Shown here: one piece after another, positions 1 to 5,982 of the stretch | How positions within the stretch are numbered: the stretch's first letter is position 1 | Layout: the number at the start of each line of letters is the position of its first letter | DNA from: Desulfobacteraceae bacterium | GTDB taxonomy: Bacteria > Desulfobacterota > Desulfobacteria > Desulfobacterales > Desulfosalsimonadaceae | Assembly: GCA_024636355.1 (NCBI GenBank) | Contig: JAGXHH010000218.1 | Span: forward strand, 1 to 6,850 | Direction: 5' to 3' | Length of the DNA stretch: 6,850 bases | Notes under the pieces: generated by a model | Seen by the model: the letters and a program-made list of their open reading frames with translations, nothing else | Database searches by the model: none | What the model was told of the DNA's origin: nothing | Made by a program: the position numbers and the translations under genes

Positions 1-95
1 CGTTTCAACAGGTCGCCGATTCGGATAGCGCCATCGAGAAGACTGAATTCGGTATGGACGTGAAGATGAACAAAACTGGGGGGAGCAGATGTCAT
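1..95 (-). CDS. dnaE: DNA polymerase III alpha subunit, N-terminal fragment
   Basis: Read on the minus strand from the ATG at 95-93, the sequence encodes 31 complete codons and runs off the left edge. The peptide contains FVHLHVHTEFSLLDGAIRI, the characteristic first motif of the PHP domain at the amino terminus of bacterial replicative polymerase DnaE; its HxH histidines belong to the PHP metal-binding site. DnaE is the catalytic subunit of the cytoplasmic replication holoenzyme. Only the extreme N-terminus is visible, so polymerase motifs and full length cannot be judged. The start is supported by the usual very short lead-in before the PHP motif (MTSAPPS here), but the bases just upstream show no strong Shine-Dalgarno sequence. 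The gene lies downstream of guaB on the same strand, with about 170 bases of repeat-bearing DNA between them, so co-transcription is uncertain. A PolC or error-prone DnaE2 paralogue is possible but less likely. Confidence 0.92.
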   Translation of the reverse strand, partial: MTSAPPSFVHLHVHTEFSLLDGAIRIGDLLK

Positions 96-136
96 AATTT
101 ATCTGGAATACCCGCGACTTTTTGGGTTTTTGTGAA

Positions 137-261
137 GAATTCAGGAGCCAGAATCCAGAATCCAGAAGAAAACCGCATTCGAGTAAGATTCGAATCAGAC
201 CAGAAGATGCTATTCTCTATTCTGACTTATTCTGACTTCTGGCTCCTGGATTCTGGATTCC
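137..261. repeat. Heptamer-unit inverted repeat element between guaB and dnaE
   Basis: This element fills most of the gap between guaB and dnaE. The left arm on the plus strand consists of four abutting 7-base units at 142-169: CAGGAGC, CAGAATC, CAGAATC and CAGAAGA. The right arm carries the same type of unit on the minus strand: 255-249, 248-242, 241-235 and 234-228, then, after a 3-base interruption, 224-218 and a diverged GAGAATA at 217-211. The consensus is about CAGRAKY. The arms can pair perfectly in two registers: 151-165 with 246-260 (15 bp), or 142-153 with 237-248 (12 bp). The spacer contains the perfect palindrome GATTCGAATC at 187-196. The architecture resembles the short tandem heptanucleotide repeats (STRR) known from cyanobacteria and similar dispersed intergenic repeats in other bacteria. 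In RNA it would form a long hairpin and could protect the guaB 3' end or act as a weak terminator, but there is no U-tract next to the stem. Confidence 0.8.
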
Positions 262-267
262 ATTTCA

Positions 268-1734
268 CTAATCCAGGCTGTAATTGGGCGCTTCCTTGGT
301 GATGATCACGTCATGGGCGTGGCTTTCGCGCAGGCCGGCCGGGCTGATTTTAATGAACCGGGCCTTACTGCGCAGTTCTTCAATGGTGTGACTGCCCACG
401 TAACCCATTCCGGATTTCAGGCCGCCGACGAGTTGATAAATGTTTTCCCCGATGGTGCCCCGGTAAGGAACCCGGCCGACAATACCTTCGGGAACCAGTT
501 TATCGGCTTCAACCTCGTCCCCCTGGTAATAGCGGTCCCGACTCCCTTCCTGCATGGCTTCAAGGGATCCCATTCCCCGATACGATTTGTAGCTCCGGCC
601 CTGGTAGATAATTTTTTCTCCAGGGCTTTCCTCGGTGCCGGCAAAAAGCCCGCCGATCATCACCGAATGCGCACCGGCGCCAATCGCCTTGGTGATATCG
701 CCCGAATACTTGATGCCGCCATCGCCGATGAGCGGGACCCCTGTTTTTTCAGAAACGGAACGGCAGTTCATGATGGCGGTCAACTGCGGGACGCCAATGC
801 CGGCGACAATCCGGGTGGTACAGATCGATCCGGGGCCGATGCCGATCTTCACGCCATCGACGCCCGCTTCGATAAGCGCCTCGGCGCCTTGTGCCGTGCC
901 CACGTTTCCGGCGATCAAATCGATGTGAGGGAACATCTTCTTGAGCTTTTTGACCGCATTGATGACGTTTGCGGAAAAGCCATGAGATGTGTCGATCAGC
1001 AGAACGTCCACATCGCACTGGATCAGGGCTTCGGCCCGGGCTTCCATATCGGCGCCGACGCCGATGGCCGCACCCGCCCGCAGCCGGCCGAGACTGTCCT
1101 TGCAGGCGTCCGGATATTTTTTCAGCTTCTCGATATCCTTTATGGTAATCATACCGGTCAGACGGCCTTCGGCATTCACCACCAGGAGTTTTTCAATCCG
1201 ATGCTCATGGAGCAGTTTCTTGGAGTCCTCCAGGCTGATTCCCTCCCGCACGGTGACCAGGTTCTCCTTGGTCATGACTTCTTCGACGCGTTTGTCCAGG
1301 TTGGTTTCAAACCGAAGATCCCGGTTGGTAACGATGCCGGCCAGTTTATCGCCCCGGGTAACCGGCACACCGGATATATGAAACTGCTGCATCAATTTCA
1401 AAACATTGCGGATCGGCACGTCGGGTTCGGTAGTGACCGGATCGACGATCATGCCGCTTTCCGATTTTTTTACATTCCGGACTTCCCGGCACTGCCGTTC
1501 AATGCTCATGTTCCGGTGGACGAACCCGATCCCTCCGGCACGGGCCATGCTGATGGCCGTCCGGCCCTCAGTTACGGTATCCATGGCCGCGCTGAGTACG
1601 GGTATATTCAAGTCGATATTCCGGGTCAACCGGCTACCGGTGTTCACTTCGCTGGGCACCACATCCGAGTACCCGGGCAGCAGCAATACATCATCAAATG
1701 AATACGCTTCTTCAAATTTTGAGCTTTGCATCAT
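268..1734 (-). CDS. guaB: Inosine-5'-monophosphate dehydrogenase (IMPDH)
   Basis: This gene encodes the cytoplasmic enzyme that oxidises IMP to XMP with NAD+, the committed step of guanine nucleotide synthesis. The 488-residue length equals the usual bacterial size. The TIM barrel is split by a pair of CBS domains at about residues 95-205. Visible landmarks are the N-terminal SFDDVLLLPGYSDVVPSEV, the NAD-contacting DTSHG at 248-252, the potassium/catalytic loop GPGSICTTR with nucleophile Cys305, GDGGI at 337-341, the RGMGS segment at 386-390, and a C-terminal ESHAHDVIITKEAPNY. All key residues are intact. Two ATG codons lie in tandem (1734-1732 and 1731-1729); the ribosome site favours the second, giving 487 residues. 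The gene diverges from the YciO-like gene, and dnaE follows on the same strand. I see no recognisable guanine riboswitch in the 160-base upstream region. The identity is essentially certain. Confidence 0.98.
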   Translation of the reverse strand: MMQSSKFEEAYSFDDVLLLPGYSDVVPSEVNTGSRLTRNIDLNIPVLSAAMDTVTEGRTAISMARAGGIGFVHRNMSIERQCREVRNVKKSESGMIVDPVTTEPDVPIRNVLKLMQQFHISGVPVTRGDKLAGIVTNRDLRFETNLDKRVEEVMTKENLVTVREGISLEDSKKLLHEHRIEKLLVVNAEGRLTGMITIKDIEKLKKYPDACKDSLGRLRAGAAIGVGADMEARAEALIQCDVDVLLIDTSHGFSANVINAVKKLKKMFPHIDLIAGNVGTAQGAEALIEAGVDGVKIGIGPGSICTTRIVAGIGVPQLTAIMNCRSVSEKTGVPLIGDGGIKYSGDITKAIGAGAHSVMIGGLFAGTEESPGEKIIYQGRSYKSYRGMGSLEAMQEGSRDRYYQGDEVEADKLVPEGIVGRVPYRGTIGENIYQLVGGLKSGMGYVGSHTIEELRSKARFIKISPAGLRESHAHDVIITKEAPNYSLD

Positions 1735-1737
1735 TTT

Positions 1738-1743
1738 CCTCCC
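1738..1743 (-). promoter_or_regulatory. guaB ribosome binding site that favours the second ATG
   Basis: On the minus strand the sequence reads GGGAGGAAAATGATG. The GGGAGG core is only 3 bases from the first ATG but 6 bases from the second. Normal Shine-Dalgarno spacing therefore points to initiation at 1731-1729, one codon downstream of the longest reading frame. This is an inference from spacing. Confidence 0.65.
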
Positions 1744-1842
1744 GCATATATTATCGAAAACCTTATCGGTTAAGTTTACAATACCTGAAAAAGATTTTAC
1801 ATTAAAATTAAGAATGGAAATTGCATTTCGGGATCGTATTTC

Positions 1843-1869
1843 AATTCAAATCAGGTCATAATTCAAATC
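1843..1869 (+). repeat. 10-bp direct repeat AATTCAAATC x2
   Basis: AATTCAAATC occurs exactly at 1843-1852 and again at 1860-1869, with AGGTCAT between the copies, giving a 17-base period. The second copy overlaps the candidate -10 CATAAT and the expected transcription start of the plus-strand gene. Tandem half-sites of this kind can be operators, but AT-rich DNA produces such repeats by chance more often than mixed sequence, and no regulator is known to me for this motif. Confidence 0.4.
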
Positions 1870-1894
1870 CAACTATGAAAAAGGACTGTTATAT

Positions 1895-2500
1895 ATGATG
1901 ATTAAAATCAATCCGGACAATCCCCAGCCGCGCATGATCGCCAAAGCGGTCGATGTCTTGAAAAATGGCGGCATTATTGCCTATCCCACAGACACCATTT
2001 ACGGCATCGGCTGTGACATCATGAATAAAAAGGCCATTGAAGCCGTCTATCGCCTTAAGAACCGTGACCCGAACCAGCCGTTCAGCTTTATCTGTTCGGA
2101 CCTGACCAACATCAGCGATTACGCCAAAGTATCAAATTATGCCTACAAAACCATGAAACGACTGTTGCCCGGCCCATACACCTTCGTCCTGGAAGGCTCT
2201 CGCCAGGTCCCGAAAATCATGCTTACCAAGCGTAAAACGGCCGGCATCCGTGTTCCGGATCACAACATCTGCCTTGAACTGGTTAAAGCACTCGGCAATC
2301 CGATCATATCCACATCTGCCGCTTTAAATGGTCACGTCTTAAGCGACCCGTCGCTGATCCATGACCATTTCAAGAACCACATCGAGATCGTAATCGACGG
2401 AGGCCCCGTGCCCGGAAAACCATCGAGCGTCATCTCCTTGATAGACGACGAACCGGAAGTGATTCGCGAGGGACTCGGTGATGTAAATATTTTCCAATAA
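1895..2500 (+). CDS. yciO: YrdC/Sua5-family protein, YciO-like (possible L-threonylcarbamoyladenylate synthase)
   Basis: This gene encodes a 201-residue cytoplasmic single-domain YrdC-fold protein. The family includes TsaC/Sua5, which makes threonylcarbamoyl-AMP from threonine, bicarbonate and ATP for the t6A tRNA modification. Visible motifs are GGIIAYPTDTIYGIGCDI (25-42), the K55-x-R57 pair in RLKNRDPNQPFSF, LPGPYTFVL (91-99), KRKTAGIRVP (112-121), STSAALNG (139-146), GKPSSVI (174-180) and REGLGD (191-196). The opening INPDNPQPRMIAKAVDVLKNGG, the length near 200 and the KRKTxGxRVP segment match E. coli YciO more closely than TsaC, whereas the KxR pair is typical of TsaC/Sua5. It may therefore be the YciO paralogue or the cell's only TC-AMP synthase. 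No C-terminal Sua5 domain is present. The start at 1895 has AAGGA 9 bases upstream; a second ATG follows immediately. It is the only plus-strand gene, divergent from guaB and convergent with sppA. Family membership is firm; the subfamily is probable. Confidence 0.9.
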   Translation: MMIKINPDNPQPRMIAKAVDVLKNGGIIAYPTDTIYGIGCDIMNKKAIEAVYRLKNRDPNQPFSFICSDLTNISDYAKVSNYAYKTMKRLLPGPYTFVLEGSRQVPKIMLTKRKTAGIRVPDHNICLELVKALGNPIISTSAALNGHVLSDPSLIHDHFKNHIEIVIDGGPVPGKPSSVISLIDDEPEVIREGLGDVNIFQ

Positions 2501-2665
2501 CTTAATTACGAATAGCTGCTTGGCAACTGAACAAAAACCGGAGTTTTCTGGTCAAAGTCAAAGAAGGCGAAAATTTCAACCGCAGGAATACAGGATGTAT
2601 TTCGGGGATAAAATTTTTAAGCCTGATACAGAGATTGGCGAAAAAGACGGTATTTCGTTCCGGGA

Positions 2666-3571
2666 CTAGTTGCCGGCAGTCGGTGCATAAAGGTATCCGC
2701 CATTCAGGGTACCGGCGCCCACGCGCTGCAGGAAGGAGCTGATTTCGGTCTCTGATATATCCATCAGGTAGCGGATCAGGGACGGCTTTTCTTCCGGAGG
2801 ATAGATCATGGCGATTTCCCCTTCTATCCCCCCTTCGCGCCCGGCCCATTCCACCGCATCGGAAAGATTGCCGAGCCGGTCGACCAGGCCAAGTGCCATT
2901 GCCTGTTCACCGGTAAATATCCGGCCATCAGCAACCGGCTGCACGTCCTCGGCTTCCATCCGGCGCCCCTCGGCCACATCCCGGATGAACTGTTGATGCA
3001 CATTGTCGGCAAACTCCTGCAGGATACCTTCTTCAGCTTCCGACAACTGCCGTACCGGTGATCCGATATCCTTGTACTTCCCGCTTTTGATCACTTCAGG
3101 GTAAATGCCGATCTTTTCAAACAACTCCCTGAAATTCGTATATTGCATGATCACACCGATACTGCCGGTAATGGTTCCCGGATTGGCCACAATGCCGTCG
3201 GTGGCCGCGGCGGCGTAATAGCCGCCGGATGCCGCAATCGCACCCATCGAAGCGATCACCGGCTTTACCTCCAGGGTCTTGCGGATCTCCCGGTAAATTT
3301 CCTGTGACGGGCCGACTGCCCCGCCGGGGGAATCGATCCGCACCACGATGGCTTTGACCGCATCGGTTTTCCTGAACAGCTTTAACTGCTCAAGCACAGG
3401 CTCCGCTTCAAGAATAAGCCCCTTGATCTCAATTACTCCGACCTTTTCCCCGGATTTAATCTCCCGGTCTTTGCCCACATTAGAGATCAGCGACACCGCA
3501 ATCGAGGTAAACGACAGGATCCCGATCGAAACCATCAGAAAAAAAAGATATGGGTGCCTGCGAGTAAACAT
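2666..3571 (-). CDS. sppA: Signal peptide peptidase SppA, short form (peptidase family S49)
   Basis: This gene encodes a 301-residue membrane-anchored serine protease that degrades cleaved signal peptides. A basic N-terminus (MFTRRHP) is followed by one hydrophobic segment at about residues 8-30, expected to anchor the protein with its catalytic domain on the periplasmic side. S49 features in order are VRIDSPGG (77-84), the nucleophile motif MGAIAASGGYYAA with Ser115, NPGTITGSIGV (130-140), and SGKYKDIGSP with Lys167 as the likely general base of the Ser-Lys dyad. FTGEQAMALGLVDRLG (219-234) is the usual C-terminal S49 signature. Its length fits the single-domain SppA of many bacteria rather than the roughly 600-residue E. 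coli form. The ATG at 3571-3569 is preceded by AAAGGG (minus strand, 3585-3580) at good spacing. It lies 216 bases downstream of rpsA on the same strand, separated by hairpins. A SohB-type relative is less likely. Confidence 0.95.
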   Translation of the reverse strand: MFTRRHPYLFFLMVSIGILSFTSIAVSLISNVGKDREIKSGEKVGVIEIKGLILEAEPVLEQLKLFRKTDAVKAIVVRIDSPGGAVGPSQEIYREIRKTLEVKPVIASMGAIAASGGYYAAAATDGIVANPGTITGSIGVIMQYTNFRELFEKIGIYPEVIKSGKYKDIGSPVRQLSEAEEGILQEFADNVHQQFIRDVAEGRRMEAEDVQPVADGRIFTGEQAMALGLVDRLGNLSDAVEWAGREGGIEGEIAMIYPPEEKPSLIRYLMDISETEISSFLQRVGAGTLNGGYLYAPTAGN

Positions 3572-3596
3572 GGTCTTCGCCCTTTAATGGGTTGAT

Positions 3597-3623
3597 CCGG
3601 TTTTTTAAAACGAAAAAAACCGG
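3597..3623. repeat. A/T-cored inverted repeat upstream of sppA
   Basis: CCGGTTTTTT (3597-3606) and AAAAAACCGG (3614-3623) form a perfect 10-bp inverted repeat around a 7-base loop. The symmetry extends outward imperfectly: GATC at 3594-3597 matches GATC at 3626-3629 across a small bulge. It lies just before the sppA ribosome site. Because the T run is inside the stem, not after it, this is not a textbook terminator in either direction. It could sequester the sppA leader or be an operator-like palindrome. Confidence 0.6.
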
Positions 3624-3633
3624 CGGATCGGAA

Positions 3634-3683
3634 AATCGGGGGCAGGACCCCGGCCTCTGTGCGCCGCTGTCCCACCCCCGATT
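3634..3683 (-). terminator. Probable rpsA terminator hairpin
   Basis: AATCGGGGG (3634-3642) and CCCCCGATT (3675-3683) form a perfect 9-bp stem. After a two-base internal mismatch the stem continues with GGAC/GTCC, and a small CGGC/GCCG pairing lies in the apex. Read on the minus strand the hairpin lies about 105 bases after the rpsA stop, has an A-rich lead-in and is followed by TTTTCC, so the U-tract is short. It could act as an intrinsic terminator or an attenuator between rpsA and sppA. The plus-strand flank ATTATTTATTTTC is also T-rich, so it could work in both directions. Confidence 0.5.
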
Positions 3684-3787
3684 ATTTATTTTCGATCATA
3701 TCGCCGGTCACGTTGTAAAGCAGTGACGCAATTTGTCGGAAATTCACCTGCAATGGCCGCTTGCAATCAACGGCGCTGCAAGTGACT

Positions 3788-5653
3788 CTATTCGGTCAGT
3801 TCCTCATTCGCATCTTCAGGCGCAACAACTGCTGCTTCGCCTTCTGCCGCCTGGCTTTCTTCCTCATCCTTGAACTTGCCTTTCAGGTTTTCCTGAAGCA
3901 GTTCCCCGAAACTCGATTGTGCGGGTTTCATATTGGAAACGTAGTCATGCATCAGTTCCTGATCATCATCGACTTCGAGGCGCTTGATGGAAAGCCCGAT
4001 CCGACGCTCTTCGGTGTTGATATTGATCACCCGGGCGGTGAGCTGATCGCCCACGTTGTACATGCCGACCGGTGTCTTGATCTTTTCCTTGCTGATCTCG
4101 GAAACATGGACCAGGCCCTCGATGCCTTCTTCGAGTTCGACAAAAATGCCGAAATCCGTCACATTGGTCACCGTACCGTTAATATCGGTGCCCACGGGAT
4201 AACGCTCCGCCACGGTTTTCCACGGATCATCCTGGAGCTGCTTGATGCCCAGGGAGAAACGTTCGTTTGACTTGTCGATATCGAGAACCTTGGCCTGAAC
4301 CGTATCCCCTTTTTTGTAAAGCTCGGAGGGATGCTTGATCCGCTTGGTCCAGGAAATATCCGAAATATGCACCAGGCCGTCGATATCATCATCGATGCCG
4401 ATAAAAATCCCGAAATCGGTAATGTTCTTGATTTTGCCCTCGATGATAGATCCCACCGGATAATTCTGACTGATAACATCCCAGGGATTCGGCATGGTCT
4501 GTTTCATACCCAGGGAGATGCGGCGGCTTTCCGGTTTGATATCGAGAACAATGGCATCGACCTCGTCGCCAACGGAAACCATTTTGGACGGATGCCGAAT
4601 TTTGCGGGTCCAGGACATTTCGGAAACATGGATCAAGCCTTCGATGCCCTCTTCGACTTCGACGAACGCACCATAATCGGTCAGGCTGACCACTCGGCCT
4701 GCAATCTTGGTGCCGACCGGGTATTTCTTTTCAGCAAACGTCCAGGGATCCGGCACCAGCTGTTTCATGCCGAGAGACACCCGCTCGTTTACCTGGTCGA
4801 ACGACAGGATCATCACGTTGATCGGATCGCCGATGCCGAACAGTTCCGACGGATGCTTGACCCGACCCCAGGAGATGTCTGTTATATGCAGAAGGCCGTC
4901 AACACCGCCGAGATCGACGAATACGCCGTACTCGGTGATATTCTTGACCGTACCTTCCATGATCTTATTTTCTTCGATGGCGGCCAGGGTATCGGCCCGC
5001 TTGCTCTCACGTTCGGCTTCCAGGATCACCCGGCGGGAGAGCACGATGTTATTGCGCTTCCGGTTGAACTTGAGAACCTTGAACTCAAAGGTCTTTCCGA
5101 CCATTTCGTCCAGATTCCGGATGGGCCGCAGGTCGGCTTGCGAGCCGGGGAGAAACGCCTGAATCCCGACATCCACGGAGAATCCGCCTTTAACCCGATT
5201 GGTGATCACACCCTCGATGGTGCCTTCTGCTTCGAAGACATCCTTGATGGCATCCCACACCTTGACCTTGGCGGCCTTTTCCTTGGAGAGGATAACGCGT
5301 TCTTCTTCCTCGTCCCACCATTCGATCATTACTTCGACGATATCGTCGACTTCCACGGTGACTTCGCCGTTTTCGTTCCTAAATTCATGAATCGGAATCA
5401 CGCCTTCGGACTTATACCCCACGTCAACGAGCACAAAATCCCTGTCCACAGATATGATTCGCCCGTTGACGACCTCGCCTTCTTCGAAGCGCTTGAGACT
5501 TTCTTCATACATCTCCATCAGGGCGGCCATGGTCTCTTCGGCCGGCCCGGCGCTTTCGTTTGAAAGTTCGGCCGTTTCCGTGCTGAGCTCCGATTCATCA
5601 ATTTCGTTAAGGTTGGTTGTTTTGTTTTCAGAATTTTCCACAAAGTTCTCCAT
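3788..5653 (-). CDS. rpsA: 30S ribosomal protein S1
   Basis: S1 binds mRNA near the ribosome site and helps the 30S subunit start translation on structured or weak-SD messages. The 621-residue protein has six S1 (OB-fold) repeats at about 59-125, 143-208, 228-297, 313-384, 400-471 and 487-558. Repeats 3-6 are highly alike: each has a [FY]GxF[VI] core and GL[LIV]H[VI][ST][ED][IM], and repeats 4-6 each open with YPVG. Repeats 1 and 2 are divergent, as expected for the ribosome-docking half. It is longer than E. coli S1 (557) because of a 50-residue acidic Ser/Thr/Glu-rich N-terminal lead and a roughly 60-residue acidic C-terminal tail (DEEESQAAEGEAAVV). The ATG at 5653-5651 follows AAGGGGG at a fairly long spacing of about 12 bases; Met42 is a possible later start but has no good ribosome site. 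Its own promoter and the terminator after cmk suggest independent expression, and autoregulation by S1 is likely from the family's known behaviour. Confidence 0.97.
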   Translation of the reverse strand: MENFVENSENKTTNLNEIDESELSTETAELSNESAGPAEETMAALMEMYEESLKRFEEGEVVNGRIISVDRDFVLVDVGYKSEGVIPIHEFRNENGEVTVEVDDIVEVMIEWWDEEEERVILSKEKAAKVKVWDAIKDVFEAEGTIEGVITNRVKGGFSVDVGIQAFLPGSQADLRPIRNLDEMVGKTFEFKVLKFNRKRNNIVLSRRVILEAERESKRADTLAAIEENKIMEGTVKNITEYGVFVDLGGVDGLLHITDISWGRVKHPSELFGIGDPINVMILSFDQVNERVSLGMKQLVPDPWTFAEKKYPVGTKIAGRVVSLTDYGAFVEVEEGIEGLIHVSEMSWTRKIRHPSKMVSVGDEVDAIVLDIKPESRRISLGMKQTMPNPWDVISQNYPVGSIIEGKIKNITDFGIFIGIDDDIDGLVHISDISWTKRIKHPSELYKKGDTVQAKVLDIDKSNERFSLGIKQLQDDPWKTVAERYPVGTDINGTVTNVTDFGIFVELEEGIEGLVHVSEISKEKIKTPVGMYNVGDQLTARVININTEERRIGLSIKRLEVDDDQELMHDYVSNMKPAQSSFGELLQENLKGKFKDEEESQAAEGEAAVVAPEDANEELTE

Positions 5654-5771
5654 TTAAAAGTTTTACCCCCTTCGGCTGATTTACTACTCCTAAGCGTACT
5701 AATGACGTGGAGTACAAATTTGTTTCCCTAACAAACAAAATTCAAAAAAACAATAATAAATTTTTATGAAT
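5654..5771 (-). promoter_or_regulatory. rpsA 5' leader with small hairpins
   Basis: From the predicted start point to the ATG the leader is roughly 110 bases. It contains a 7-bp stem, TTTGTTT (5719-5725) with AAACAAA (5733-5739) around a 7-base loop. A 5-bp stem follows, GTACT (5696-5700) with AGTAC (5711-5715). A purine-rich GAAGGGGGT then lies about 11 bases before the start codon. In enterobacteria, rpsA leaders fold so that S1 controls its own translation. A similar role here is inferred from position and AU-rich structure; I do not recognise a named RNA family. Confidence 0.4.
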
Positions 5772-5800
5772 TTTATAAAATATCCCGGAAATCCTTACAA
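5772..5800 (-). promoter_or_regulatory. Predicted sigma-70 promoter of rpsA
   Basis: On the minus strand, TTGTAA (5800-5795) is followed after exactly 17 bases by TATAAA (5777-5772). These match the -35 consensus at four of six positions and the -10 at five of six, with ideal spacing. The site lies between the cmk terminator and rpsA, where a separate rpsA promoter is needed. Confidence 0.55.
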
Positions 5801-5917
5801 AAACCATGCAGTTAACCAGACGATACCGCACTTTTAGATAACCGTTTCCGGAATAAGAGGGACATCAGAAAGAATATGAGGGTAAGGTCGATTGTAAAAT
5901 AACGATTAGAAACATTG

Positions 5918-5950
5918 AAAAAAAGCCGGATTCTTACGGGCGGAATCCGG
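5918..5950 (-). terminator. Intrinsic terminator downstream of cmk
   Basis: On the minus strand CCGGATTC (5950-5943) and GAATCCGG (5933-5926) form a perfect 8-bp stem with a 9-base loop, followed after one C by seven consecutive T residues (5924-5918). This is a textbook rho-independent terminator about 30 bases after the cmk stop codon. It should end the hisC-cmk transcript before rpsA. Confidence 0.9.
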
Positions 5951-5982
5951 GTTGCAAGGGTACTTGTTTAAAATTACAGGGT

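Larger units (their letters stand above)
1735..1894. promoter_or_regulatory. Divergent control region between guaB and the yciO-like gene
   Basis: This 160-base AT-rich gap separates two genes transcribed away from each other, so it must hold promoters in both directions. For the plus-strand gene, CATAAT at 1857-1862 is a plausible -10 box, but no good -35 lies at the proper distance. For guaB, GATAAT (minus strand, 1755-1750) is a possible -10, with TTGTAA (1781-1776) too far upstream at a 20-base spacing. No promoter here is assigned confidently. The plus-strand ribosome site is AAAAAGGA, ending at 1885, which is 9 bases before the ATG at 1895. Confidence 0.5.

Noticed and set aside
54..302. 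82-codon open frame on the plus strand over the dnaE-guaB gap
   Set aside because: It crosses the dnaE start, the heptamer element and the guaB 3' end. Its protein merely translates the repeat, and no ribosome site is seen.
313..1701. 462-codon open frame on the plus strand opposite guaB
   Set aside because: The opposite strand encodes an unmistakable full-length IMP dehydrogenase. The plus-strand translation has no recognisable domain and the composition expected of an antisense shadow in moderately GC-rich DNA.
2533..2552. Possible weak terminator between yciO and sppA (ACCGG/CTGGT near an A5 run)
   Set aside because: The stem is only 5 bp with a wobble or mismatch depending on strand. 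Another 5-bp stem nearby (AATAC 2587-2591, GTATT 2597-2601) is equally weak. Neither is beyond chance.
2502..2849. 115-codon minus-strand frame at the end of sppA and into the yciO-sppA gap
   Set aside because: Most of it is out of frame with the clear sppA C-terminus, and the rest has no recognisable protein character. It is not evidence for an sppA frameshift because sppA ends normally at 2666.
3707..3782. Short inverted repeats GTCAC/GTGAC (3707-3711, 3723-3727) and CTTGCA/TGCAAG (3760-3765, 3777-3782) after rpsA
   Set aside because: Arms of 5 and 6 bp with 11-base loops are expected by chance, and no U-tract follows.
4331..5563. 410-codon open frame on the plus strand opposite rpsA
   Set aside because: It lies wholly inside rpsA. 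Its repeated His/Asp-rich pattern is the reverse complement of the S1 repeats, not an independent repeat protein.
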